64,000 bases of DNA, from NCBI RefSeq assembly GCF_001439685.1, contig NZ_JYLH01000021.1:25212-89211 (forward strand), given 5' to 3'. Source of the stretch: Pseudomonas libanensis (lineage in GTDB: Bacteria; Pseudomonadota; Gammaproteobacteria; Pseudomonadales; Pseudomonadaceae). Below are positions 24,464 to 32,847 of this stretch, piece after piece. The translations under genes and the position numbers were made by a program. Numbering within the stretch: position 1 is the first letter of the stretch; every line of letters begins with the position of its first letter. Under the pieces are notes generated by a model. It was not told the DNA's origin, did not search any database, and worked only from the letters and a program-made list of their open reading frames with translations.

Positions 24464-26614
24464 ATGTGCACGGACGCAAGGAAGCGATCATTTTTCAGTG
24501 ATAGCACGCCAGCTTGCTCATTACGAGGGCAGTGGGTGAGCTTTTGCTTAGTCGACGAAGTCGGAGTAGGAACGATGTATGGCGGTCTGCCGTATACCGT
24601 TCACGACAGTGCAGGGCAGCAGTACAAAGGTAGATTGAACGGAGAGGGGGGCGCCAAGTTACAAGATATTTATAGCGGTCCCGTGGTTCTTGTTTTTGAC
24701 GAACTTTATTCAGGAGCAGAACAGCCATATCGCCGGTTAATGATGCGGCCGGCTTATCAACTTCCTATCAGCGAGCTTCAAGTTCGGGCAGAGCAGACTA
24801 AATTTTCTACGTCCAATGGGCGTCGTGTTGAAGCCAATCCTGCTCAACTACAAGCTGACCGGTTCTATCAAGTCGAAGTCAGAGATCTGGTTCGACATGT
24901 CGCCCACTTGCCTCCGATAACGCCTCGTACCCATCGCCCCAAACGTCATGCATTGAAAATGATGGCCGAGCTGGGATTCGGCCCACCCGAGCCAACATTA
25001 ACGGGTATCGTGCTGTTTCCAAACAAGCACACCATTCTCGAGGTACGACCGTTGCGGGCCTTGCGCCCAATGCTATCTATCGAAGACAACATCTGTGCCC
25101 TGAATGTGTTTCAGCTGGGATTGTTTGCTGCGTTGAGTTATTGCGAATTTGGGCAAGTCCCTCGAGAAAACCCCGTAAAGGAGGTCCGGTTTCCGTTGAA
25201 TCCAAGCGTTGGAAATCTGTTCGCTGAACAGCTTTCGGTGTATCACGAAGCCTGGCAAATCGATCCGAAGCAAACGCAACGTTTCTATCCGCTCTATGAA
25301 GACGTCCCATACTCCCAGCGTTTCGAAATCCTGCCTTTCGATCCCGACTTATATCCCCAAAATCGCCCGGAACTGAAGGAAGAACAGGAACACCCCGCAC
25401 GCCTGCATTTTTTCGATGACGAAAAATTTGGCACTGACACCCAGGCGTTCATCACTCACCACGACGAGGTCATCCTGATTTCCGTGCGAGGAACCGTCAG
25501 CGGTGCTGATGCGCTACGTGACGCGGACGCCCATCAAGTGGCTTTCGTCGACGGCGTTGGTAAAGTCCACGAGGGCTTCTACCAGGCTTACCGGGCTATC
25601 CGTGATTTCGTATTGCAATACCTTGACCAATTCCACATTGGCCAGCGTATTGTGATTTGTGGCCACAGCCTTGGCGGCGCTATTGCATTGCTGTTGGCTG
25701 AAGGACTGCGCCGAACCCCGGAGGCTAGCTACAACATTCTCCTCTACACCTACGGCGCCCCTCGCGCCGCCGACTCCGAGTTCATCGCCGGCGCCTCATC
25801 CCTGGTCCACCACCGCATCGTCAACCACAACGACCCCGTCCCCAGCGTTCCGGCGCGTTGGATGAACACCACCGCCAAACTCTGGATCCCCGGGGCCATC
25901 ACATTATTCAGTGCCCCTGCACCCGGAGGCCTATTGTTCGCCGCCGGGCTGGTACGGGTGGGCGGCAATCCCTATCAACATCACGGTGAGCAACATCACT
26001 TCATGCCGATCACGCTCCCGGACGGCACCCATTCTTCAGTGCTATGGAAACCTGGCTGTGAGTCCATCCAGGAGGCGGGCTGTCATCGCGCATTGCAACT
26101 CCAGGGCGATATGCCCGACCGTGACAATCTGCTGCGGCAGCTTTTTCAGGCCGGCCAACACTTCATGACCATCAGCTACATCCCTGCAGCCTGGGCCACA
26201 CTGCGACGCTGGCAGCAAGCCCTGGATCGTCAAGGCCCCCTGGTGACCTTGAGGGAGTTTGAGCTGCTCGACCGCGCCCTCGAAGACATGCGCGAGCAAT
26301 TGAGAGCCAAACGGCGTGAACTTGCCCGCCAGCGTCCAGCCAATGATCGCAGCTATGAGCCTACCGATGCCTTGAACGCCGAGATCGACCGCTTGCACAC
26401 CAGCCGCGAGCGCCTGGCAACCCTGCGCTGGCGTCGCCTTGAAGCTCGCGATGTCTACGGCAGCCAAGCACAGTCTGCGCACCTGCAATCGAGCCTCGAA
26501 CGTTGGTTCGGTCACCCTGAAAGCCGCGAGTTTGCCCAATTTGCCAGCATTGCGCCGCCTGCACACCATGATCAGGGAAAAGCGCAAACGCTGGACATCG
26601 ACTCAATCGTCTAG
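24464..26614 (+). CDS. Type VI lipase effector (Tle-like, class 3 lipase)
   Basis: A 716-residue protein without signal peptide. An N-terminal region (about 1-300) of unknown fold precedes a class 3 lipase domain (about 330-520). The nucleophile Ser402 is in GHSLGG, Asp457 in NHNDPVPS, and the likely catalytic His is 511 or 512 in HHGEQHHFMP. The HHDEVILISVRGT segment is the family's pre-nucleophile strand. A charged, coiled-coil-rich tail covers about 590-716. With VgrG, DUF4123 and a lipoprotein upstream, it is best read as a T6SS phospholipase. The exact Tle class is undetermined. The stop overlaps the convergent codA stop by 4 bp. Confidence 0.85.
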   Translation: MCTDARKRSFFSDSTPACSLRGQWVSFCLVDEVGVGTMYGGLPYTVHDSAGQQYKGRLNGEGGAKLQDIYSGPVVLVFDELYSGAEQPYRRLMMRPAYQLPISELQVRAEQTKFSTSNGRRVEANPAQLQADRFYQVEVRDLVRHVAHLPPITPRTHRPKRHALKMMAELGFGPPEPTLTGIVLFPNKHTILEVRPLRALRPMLSIEDNICALNVFQLGLFAALSYCEFGQVPRENPVKEVRFPLNPSVGNLFAEQLSVYHEAWQIDPKQTQRFYPLYEDVPYSQRFEILPFDPDLYPQNRPELKEEQEHPARLHFFDDEKFGTDTQAFITHHDEVILISVRGTVSGADALRDADAHQVAFVDGVGKVHEGFYQAYRAIRDFVLQYLDQFHIGQRIVICGHSLGGAIALLLAEGLRRTPEASYNILLYTYGAPRAADSEFIAGASSLVHHRIVNHNDPVPSVPARWMNTTAKLWIPGAITLFSAPAPGGLLFAAGLVRVGGNPYQHHGEQHHFMPITLPDGTHSSVLWKPGCESIQEAGCHRALQLQGDMPDRDNLLRQLFQAGQHFMTISYIPAAWATLRRWQQALDRQGPLVTLREFELLDRALEDMREQLRAKRRELARQRPANDRSYEPTDALNAEIDRLHTSRERLATLRWRRLEARDVYGSQAQSAHLQSSLERWFGHPESREFAQFASIAPPAHHDQGKAQTLDIDSIV

Positions 26615-27861
26615 CCAGCCGGGTTATATAAAAACTCCACCTGCGCCGGCTGCCGTTTCATCAGCACCTTGCCGTTGCGGATCGAGTACAGCGGCAGGCC
26701 CTGGCTGCGAATGACCTCATAGTCAGTGTCGGCGGACAGGATCAGCAGGTTGGCGGGGCGACCGGCATGCAGCCCATATCGGTCACCCAGGGCCATGGCC
26801 TTGGCACTGTTGTCGGTCACCAGGTCAAGGGCACTTTGCAGGTTACGGTAGCCGAGCATATGGCAGATGTGCAGGCCGGCTTCCAGGACCCGCAGGATAT
26901 TGCCGTTGCCCAGGGGGTACCAGGGATCAACGATGGAGTCCTGGCCGAAGCACACGTTCATGCCGGCCTCAAGCAGTTCGTTGACACGGGTGACGCCCCG
27001 GCGTTTCGGGAAGCTGTCGAAGCGGCCTTGCAGATGGATGCTTTCGGTGGGGCAGGAGACAAAGCTGATGCCTGAATGCCCCAGCAGACGGAACAGTTTG
27101 GCGCAGTAAGCGTTGTCGTAGGAACCCATGGCCGTGGTGTGGCTGGCGGTGACCCGCGCGCCCATGTCGCGGCTGCGGGCTTCCTCGGCGAGGACTTCGA
27201 GGAAGCGTGAATGCGGGTCGTCGGTTTCGTCACAGTGCACGTCCACCAGGCAGCCCGTGCGCTCGGCCAGGTCCATGAGGAATTTCACCGAACTGACCCC
27301 TTGGTCGCGGGTGTATTCGAAGTGGGGGATACCGCCGATCACGTCGGCGCCCAGGCGAACGGCTTCTTCCATCAGTTCGCGGCCATTGCGGAACGACTCA
27401 ATGCCTTCCTGGGGGAAGGCGACGATTTGCAGGTCGACCAGGTGCGAGCTTTCTTCACGCACTTCCAGCAGGGCCTTGAGTGCAGTGAGGTCCGGGTCTG
27501 TGACGTCGACATGGGTGCGCACATGCTGGATGCCGTGGGCGGCGAGGGCCTGGATGGTTTTTTTGGCGCGGGCCTTGGTGTCTTCCAGGGTAATAGTGGC
27601 CTTGCGCTCACCCCAGCACTCGATGCCTTCAAACAGCGTGCCGCTCATATTCCAGCGCGGTTCCCCGGCGGTGAGGGTGGCGTCGAGGTGGATGTGGGGT
27701 TCTACGAAGGGCGGAATTACCAGGTTACCGGCGGCATCCAGGTCGCCGCTCGTGAGTGCCGGCATCCCGGTTTGCGCAGTAATGCTGGCGATCCGGCCGT
27801 GTTCCAGGTGCAGATCATGCAGGCCTTCACGGTTGCGCAGGCGGGCATTGATGATGTGCAT
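26611..27861 (-). CDS. codA: Cytosine deaminase (CodA family)
   Basis: A 416-residue amidohydrolase converting cytosine to uracil and ammonia. Metal ligands are visible in EPHIHLD, VDVHCDE and TASHTT. Much of the chain follows E. coli CodA (GTLFEGIE, GIQHVRTHVDV, LQIVAFPQEGI, NIxLQGRFDxxPKRRG-like). In the active-site loop E. coli has FGHDD; here it is FGQDS, so the residue equal to Asp314 is Ser. This could alter preference towards related pyrimidines. The ATG at 27861 follows GAGGA. It lies 50 bp downstream of codB. Confidence 0.9.
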   Translation of the reverse strand: MHIINARLRNREGLHDLHLEHGRIASITAQTGMPALTSGDLDAAGNLVIPPFVEPHIHLDATLTAGEPRWNMSGTLFEGIECWGERKATITLEDTKARAKKTIQALAAHGIQHVRTHVDVTDPDLTALKALLEVREESSHLVDLQIVAFPQEGIESFRNGRELMEEAVRLGADVIGGIPHFEYTRDQGVSSVKFLMDLAERTGCLVDVHCDETDDPHSRFLEVLAEEARSRDMGARVTASHTTAMGSYDNAYCAKLFRLLGHSGISFVSCPTESIHLQGRFDSFPKRRGVTRVNELLEAGMNVCFGQDSIVDPWYPLGNGNILRVLEAGLHICHMLGYRNLQSALDLVTDNSAKAMALGDRYGLHAGRPANLLILSADTDYEVIRSQGLPLYSIRNGKVLMKRQPAQVEFLYNPAG

Positions 27862-27911
27862 GGTCAAGTTCCTCTTGGCTAAAAACAATCAGGCAGACAG
27901 CCGCCTGATAC

Positions 27912-29180
27912 TCAGGGCGATACCGATGTCCAGGCGGTCATGGCACGTAGTATGGCGCTGAGCAGCATATAGGTCAGCGACGCGGCAACAATCCCCACCA
28001 GTGGTGCGACCCATGGCGAGTTGAACGCCAGCACGGTGCCCACGCCATACGCTACCAGACCGGGCCAGTTGAACGCCGGCAGGCGGGCTTGCGCCAGGCG
28101 TGGGTATTGGCCACGATAGCGATAGAAGAAGTCCGCCATGATTACCCCGCCAATCGGCGGGATCACCGTGCCCAGCAGGATCAGGTATGGCACCAGCATG
28201 TCATACATGCCGAGCAAGGCGAGCAGGGTGCCGATCACCGCACCGGCCAGGGTCACGGTCTTGCGGCGACGGGTGCGCAGCAGGTTGCAGCCGGCGACGG
28301 CAAAATTGTAGATGGTGTTGTCCTGGGTACTCCAGATGTTGAGCAGCAACATGGCCATCGCCGCCATGGCGAAACCCTGCAGCAGCAAAACCTCCACCAC
28401 ATCCGGTTGCTGATAGACGATGGCGCCATAGGCGCCGATCAGCACCATCAGGCCATTGCCGATAAAAAAGCCGATCAGGCTGGCCAGCACCGCGACCTTG
28501 GCCGAGCGTGAAAAGCGCGTCCAGTTGGTGGCTTGGGTCGCACCGCTGACAAAGGTGCCGAACACCAGGGTGATCGCCGTGGATAAGTCCAGTTCACCGG
28601 TTGGCACCACCGCCAGCAGGCCATCCAGGCCGCCGACTTTCACGGTCGCCACCCACATCGACAGCACCAGCAATATGCCCATGGCCGGCACGGCGATATA
28701 GGACAGGATTTCCAGCCCGCGATACCCTACGTAGGCCGTGGCGCAGAACAGCAAGCCAAACACCACCATCAACCCCAGCACGCTGCCCTGGCTCAATTCG
28801 AAATACTTGCCCAATACCACGGCCGCCGTGGCAGTACCCCAGGCATACCAGCCAATCTGAGTAAAGCCCAGGATCAAGTCACTGAGCTTGCTGCCGACTT
28901 CGCCAAAGCAGAAACGCCCCATCAACACCGAGTTCAAGCCGCTCTTGAAGGCGATGTAACCCAAACCTGCGGCGTAGATACCCAGCAACAGGTTACCCAG
29001 GGCCACGACGCCGAGCATCTCGGTGAAACTGAACGCCACCCCAAGCTTGCCGCCGGCAAACATGGTCGCAGTAAAAAACGTGAAGCCCAGCAGCACCATG
29101 GCCGTGGATGCCAGGCCCTTGCGCGCATGCAAGGGGACTTCGCTGAGGGGGTAATCGTTGCCTGGTTCCTGCTGCGTCAT
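27912..29180 (-). CDS. codB: Cytosine permease
   Basis: A 422-residue inner-membrane transporter of the NCS1 family with about twelve helices. The N-terminus (PLSEVPLHARKGLASTAMVLLGFTFF) and the FCFGEVGSKLSDLILGFTQIGWYAWGT segment are typical of CodB. It is first in a codB-codA operon, so it would bring in the deaminase's substrate. No riboswitch is recognisable in the 180 bp upstream. Confidence 0.92.
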   Translation of the reverse strand: MTQQEPGNDYPLSEVPLHARKGLASTAMVLLGFTFFTATMFAGGKLGVAFSFTEMLGVVALGNLLLGIYAAGLGYIAFKSGLNSVLMGRFCFGEVGSKLSDLILGFTQIGWYAWGTATAAVVLGKYFELSQGSVLGLMVVFGLLFCATAYVGYRGLEILSYIAVPAMGILLVLSMWVATVKVGGLDGLLAVVPTGELDLSTAITLVFGTFVSGATQATNWTRFSRSAKVAVLASLIGFFIGNGLMVLIGAYGAIVYQQPDVVEVLLLQGFAMAAMAMLLLNIWSTQDNTIYNFAVAGCNLLRTRRRKTVTLAGAVIGTLLALLGMYDMLVPYLILLGTVIPPIGGVIMADFFYRYRGQYPRLAQARLPAFNWPGLVAYGVGTVLAFNSPWVAPLVGIVAASLTYMLLSAILRAMTAWTSVSP

Positions 29181-29364
29181 GTGGGTTGCTCCCTGAATGA
29201 GTGACGCAGGCCTGTTGCAGCGTGCGTGCCAAGTCAGAGGCAGTGATGCGCCCGGGGTTGTGCAGCGTATTTATAGTCAAACCAGGAAGCGTCGCCGAGA
29301 AGGTCATGCCCGGGTTGCCGGTCAAGCGCGAAAACGGTGCAGCAAGTGACACAAGTTGGACCTG

Positions 29365-29814
29365 TTAAATCGCCTGTAGAAATTTGCTCATGTACACCCG
29401 GCGCAGACCGTTTTCCACGGCCCTATGGGTTTGTGCATACCCTCGACGAGCGTATAGCGCGATGTTCTCGGTCATGGCCTCATTGGTGTACAGGTAGATG
29501 TGCGTGTAGCCAGAGTCGGCTGCTTGTTGCTCGGCGAAATCCATCAGCACGCGCCCTAGCCCCAGGCCTTGGGCATCCGGTGCCACGGCCAGGTTATCCA
29601 GCAGCAGGCCAGTGTCGGTATCGAGCAGGACGATAAAGCCTTGCACCTGCCCCGCATGGTCCAACACATGTACGCCACCGGCCTCGATCCGTTGGCGATA
29701 GTCTTCCAGCATCGGCGCGGGTTTGCGGCCGATGCGCGAGATGTAAGGCGAGTAAGCAGCCTGGGCGATGGCCTCAATGGCAGCAACATCATCGACAGTG
29801 GCGGGGCGCATCAT
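29365..29814 (-). CDS. GNAT-family N-acetyltransferase
   Basis: A 149-residue GNAT fold. The acetyl-CoA loop is visible in LAVAPDAQGLGLGRVLMDFAE (about 75-95), followed by the NIALYARRGYAQTHR strand-helix. Length is normal for the family. Substrate unknown. GAGGAG precedes the ATG. It is transcribed alone between codB and queD. Confidence 0.88.
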   Translation of the reverse strand: MMRPATVDDVAAIEAIAQAAYSPYISRIGRKPAPMLEDYRQRIEAGGVHVLDHAGQVQGFIVLLDTDTGLLLDNLAVAPDAQGLGLGRVLMDFAEQQAADSGYTHIYLYTNEAMTENIALYARRGYAQTHRAVENGLRRVYMSKFLQAI

Positions 29815-29891
29815 TGCAATGAACTCCTCTGAAAGACTTTACTGGCACTTCGGAAAAACCCCCCGCAGGTGGTTTTCCGACACGCGATCGC

Positions 29892-30248
29892 TTACTCGCC
29901 GCGATAGATGCAACCGCTGGTGCAGGTTTCATGGATACGAATCGCACTGAGCTCGGGCAGCAAGGGCTTCAATTCATTCCAGATCCACTTGGCCAGCACT
30001 TCGCTGGTGGGGTTTTCCAGGCCGGGAATGTCATTGAGGTAGTTGTGGTCGAGGCGTTCGTAGAGCGGCTTGAAAATCGCCTTGATCTCCGAAAAGTCGC
30101 GAATCCAGCCGGTGTGGGGATCCAGGTCGCCGCTCAGGTGGATCGCAACCTTGAACGAATGCCCATGCAGGCGCCCGCATTTGTGGCCCTCCGGCACGTG
30201 GGGCAGGCGATGGGCGGATTCGAATGTAAATTCCTTGAAGATTTCCAC
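29892..30248 (-). CDS. queD: 6-carboxy-5,6,7,8-tetrahydropterin synthase QueD
   Basis: A 118-residue enzyme of queuosine biosynthesis, acting on dihydroneopterin triphosphate. The zinc-binding histidines appear in ESAHRLP and LHGHSF, the catalytic Cys in GHKCGRLHGHS, and the terminal block RIHETCTSGCIYRGE is typical. The GTG at 30248 was chosen because it gives the usual family length and N-terminus (EIFKEFTFESAH); reading further upstream adds unrelated residues. Confidence 0.93.
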   Translation of the reverse strand: MEIFKEFTFESAHRLPHVPEGHKCGRLHGHSFKVAIHLSGDLDPHTGWIRDFSEIKAIFKPLYERLDHNYLNDIPGLENPTSEVLAKWIWNELKPLLPELSAIRIHETCTSGCIYRGE

Positions 30249-30328
30249 AGTGTTTTCAGCTCGGTCAGGTGTCTGGCAGTCGGCGAGTTTAACAGCTTGA
30301 TCAGCCCCTGCGCACACCGCTCCTACCG

Positions 30329-31408
30329 TTAGAGGGCAAGCAACCGGTCACCCAGCGCGCCGTTGTCCGCCAAGGCCAAAAACTCATCCCCTAGTCGCCG
30401 GCTCTCGCTCATCGCGGTTTGCCAATACTTGTTGCGGCTCGGGTCATCGCCCATGAAACGCTTGAAATCACTGCGGTCCGGCAGTTTGCCGTAGGGCAGG
30501 CGAGCCAGGTAGTCCCTGGAGGGTGCCAGCAGCAACACATCCTGCAAGCCTTGCGGGCTGCTGCGTCGCCATGGCAGGCCCTTGTCAAACCAGCCGGGGA
30601 TGACCCGGTCAGTGAAGTGCGGGTACAGCACTATGTCATCGCCGTGGTAGGGCAGGTCGAGGTGATAGTCGAGCAGGCCACCGTCGCGATAGGTGCCGGG
30701 CCCGGCCCCAGGCAGGTCGCGCACACCTTGCATGACCATGGGGATCGAGCCGGACGCAAGCAGCGCCTGGCGCAGGTTGCCCAATTCCAGGCTAAGGAAG
30801 CGCGACGGGAAATCCTGAAGGGGATGCACTGGCGGTGGCTGGCGCGGGTCGTGGATGATCAGCCGTTCGAAATGCCGCGACAGCCGTGCGCGGCTGCGCA
30901 AGTTATCGGCGATCACCGAAGACAGGCCCAGCCCCAGTCGTCCACGGTGGTCGTCGGCGAGCAGGCCGTGGCTCTTGACCACCATGATGTTCAGGCGATA
31001 GTCGGCGTTGTCCAGTATGCGCGCATCACGGCCAGCCAGCAGGTCATCGAGCATGCGTTGGCAACTCTGGCTGACGTCGGCCATGGTCACGCCTTTGGCG
31101 AAGCGCTGTTCGTTATACAGGCGGCCCAGGTCCAGCAAGCCTTGCACAGGGTCGGGCAGGCAGGCGCTGGCGAACCGCCAGGAACCGATGGACGCGCCGA
31201 TCAGCGCACGCTCGCGCGGCACGCGGGGTAGCCAGTCACCAAACAGCGCCAGGTCCAGGCCCTGGATGCCCAAGGCCTTGGGGTCGCCAGCCGCACCGGG
31301 GAGAATGCCGACGTCGGCAGGCGCAAGACCCCGCTCGCGAATGCGGGCGAAGGCGCGTTTGCCGGCCTTGAGGGTCAAGGCAGGGAACTTGATATGGATG
31401 GCTGTCAT
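30329..31408 (-). CDS. Patatin-like phospholipase
   Basis: A 359-residue protein with a patatin catalytic dyad. The nucleophile motif GASIGS lies near residue 73 and the DGG of the catalytic Asp near residue 243 (YRDGGLLDYH). The oxyanion-like glycine stretch PGAAGDPKALG is earlier. There is no signal peptide, so it is probably cytoplasmic. Lipid or ester substrate unknown. Confidence 0.8.
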   Translation of the reverse strand: MTAIHIKFPALTLKAGKRAFARIRERGLAPADVGILPGAAGDPKALGIQGLDLALFGDWLPRVPRERALIGASIGSWRFASACLPDPVQGLLDLGRLYNEQRFAKGVTMADVSQSCQRMLDDLLAGRDARILDNADYRLNIMVVKSHGLLADDHRGRLGLGLSSVIADNLRSRARLSRHFERLIIHDPRQPPPVHPLQDFPSRFLSLELGNLRQALLASGSIPMVMQGVRDLPGAGPGTYRDGGLLDYHLDLPYHGDDIVLYPHFTDRVIPGWFDKGLPWRRSSPQGLQDVLLLAPSRDYLARLPYGKLPDRSDFKRFMGDDPSRNKYWQTAMSESRRLGDEFLALADNGALGDRLLAL

Positions 31409-31565
31409 ACCGGTCTCTGATTGGGCGAACGGGGCATTATAGAAAATATCGCAAATGGTGGGAGAAACGGCTTGCGCGCAATTGCCATGGTGGCAATTCA
31501 GTTTCAGTTAAGTTGCAGCAGGTAGGGTGACGGCGTAGGAAAACATCCTGTAACGGAGACTTATC

Positions 31566-31868
31566 ATGACGCGCCTCACTGTTCTGGGCGCCGCCGCTAT
31601 CATCATGGTTACGGCGACCCAGGCCACAGCCGTGGACCCGGACAAGCCACTGATCGTCCCCGCCACTGTTACTATTGTCGCCTTTGACCAATTGGACGCC
31701 ACAGCCCTGGCGCTGCACCCTGGCTCGACGCTGCTGGGCACCGACCTGGATGAGGAATACGGCAAGTACGTCTATGAAGTCGAACTGGAAGATCGCAACG
31801 GCATTGAATGGGACGTTGAACTGGACGCGCTCACCGGGCAGGTTCTCAAGAATCATCAGGATACGTAA
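31566..31868 (+). CDS. PepSY-domain periplasmic protein 1
   Basis: A 100-residue exported protein with a signal peptide (about 1-22, ending ATA) and one PepSY-like domain (ALHPGSTLLGTDLDEEYGKYVYEVELEDRNGIEWDVELDALTG). ACGGAG lies before the ATG. The stop overlaps the next start (TAATG). It begins a four-gene operon with a second PepSY protein and a two-component system, so it may be a periplasmic modulator of the sensor kinase. Confidence 0.85.
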   Translation: MTRLTVLGAAAIIMVTATQATAVDPDKPLIVPATVTIVAFDQLDATALALHPGSTLLGTDLDEEYGKYVYEVELEDRNGIEWDVELDALTGQVLKNHQDT

Positions 31869-32179
31869 TGAAGGTTAATTTACGCGTGGGCAGTCGAGTG
31901 GCGCTGGTGCTCATGGTTTTTTGCTCCAGCCTGGCGGCCCGCGACCTCAATCAGGATGAAGCCCTGGCCCTGCGCCAGCAGGGCGTGATCCTGCCGCTGG
32001 AGCAACTGTTGCACCAAGCCATGGCGCGTTACCCCGGCTCGCGGCTGCTGGAGGCCGAGCTGGAAAAGAAACACGGCCAATATGCCTACGAAGTGGAACT
32101 GGTGACCACCGAAGGCGTGGTGCGTGAGATCAAACTGGACGCCACCAACGGTAATCTGATCAAAGATGAGGAGGACTGA
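31868..32179 (+). CDS. PepSY-domain periplasmic protein 2
   Basis: A 103-residue exported protein with a signal peptide ending near SLAAR and a PepSY-like module (MARYPGSRLLEAELEKKHGQYAYEVELVTTEGVVREIKLDATNG). It is a clear paralogue of the preceding gene, so the two arose by duplication. The stop TGA overlaps the response regulator ATG. Confidence 0.85.
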   Translation: MKVNLRVGSRVALVLMVFCSSLAARDLNQDEALALRQQGVILPLEQLLHQAMARYPGSRLLEAELEKKHGQYAYEVELVTTEGVVREIKLDATNGNLIKDEED

Positions 32180-32847
32180 TGCGCCTGCTTCTGGTGGAAG
32201 ACAACGTGCCCCTGGCTGACGAGTTGCTGGCCGGTTTGCAGCGCCAAGGCTATGCGGTCGACTGGCTGGCCGATGGCCGCGACGCCGCGTATCAAGGTCG
32301 CAGCGAACCCTATGACCTGATCATCCTCGACCTGGGCCTGCCCGGTTTGCCCGGGCTTGATGTGCTTGCGCAATGGCGCACCGCTAAGCTGGCCATCCCG
32401 GTATTGATCCTCACCGCCCGCGATTCCTGGGCCGAGCGTATCGAAGGGCTCAAGGCCGGCGCCGATGATTACCTGAGCAAACCCTTTCACCCCGAAGAAC
32501 TCTACCTGCGCATCCAGGCGCTGTTGCGACGCTCCCACGGCCACTCCAACCAGCCCACCCTGCAGGCCGCAGGCTTGCATCTGGATGAAGGGCGCCAGTG
32601 TGTGCTGCGCGATGGCGCCGAGATCCAGCTGACGGCGGCCGAATTTCGCTTGCTGCGCTACTTCATGCTGCACCCCGAACAGATCCTGTCGAAAAGCCAC
32701 CTGGCCGAGCATTTGTATGATGGCGAGACCGAGCGAGACTCCAATGTGCTGGAGGTGCACGTCAACCATCTGCGCCGCAAGCTGGGGCGCAGTGTGATAG
32801 AAACCCGGCGCGGCCAGGGCTACCGGTTTGGCGCCGCCCCGGCATGA
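32179..32847 (+). CDS. OmpR/PhoB-family response regulator
   Basis: A 222-residue regulator. The receiver domain has acidic pocket ED at 7-8, phospho-acceptor Asp51 (LIILDLGLPG) and Lys101 region (DDYLSKPF). The C-terminal winged helix (about 125-220) holds ALLRR...LTAAEFRLLRYFML and NVLEVHVNHLRRKLG. It is closest in feel to the PhoP/QseB subgroup. It overlaps the kinase gene by 4 bp. Confidence 0.93.
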   Translation: MRLLLVEDNVPLADELLAGLQRQGYAVDWLADGRDAAYQGRSEPYDLIILDLGLPGLPGLDVLAQWRTAKLAIPVLILTARDSWAERIEGLKAGADDYLSKPFHPEELYLRIQALLRRSHGHSNQPTLQAAGLHLDEGRQCVLRDGAEIQLTAAEFRLLRYFMLHPEQILSKSHLAEHLYDGETERDSNVLEVHVNHLRRKLGRSVIETRRGQGYRFGAAPA

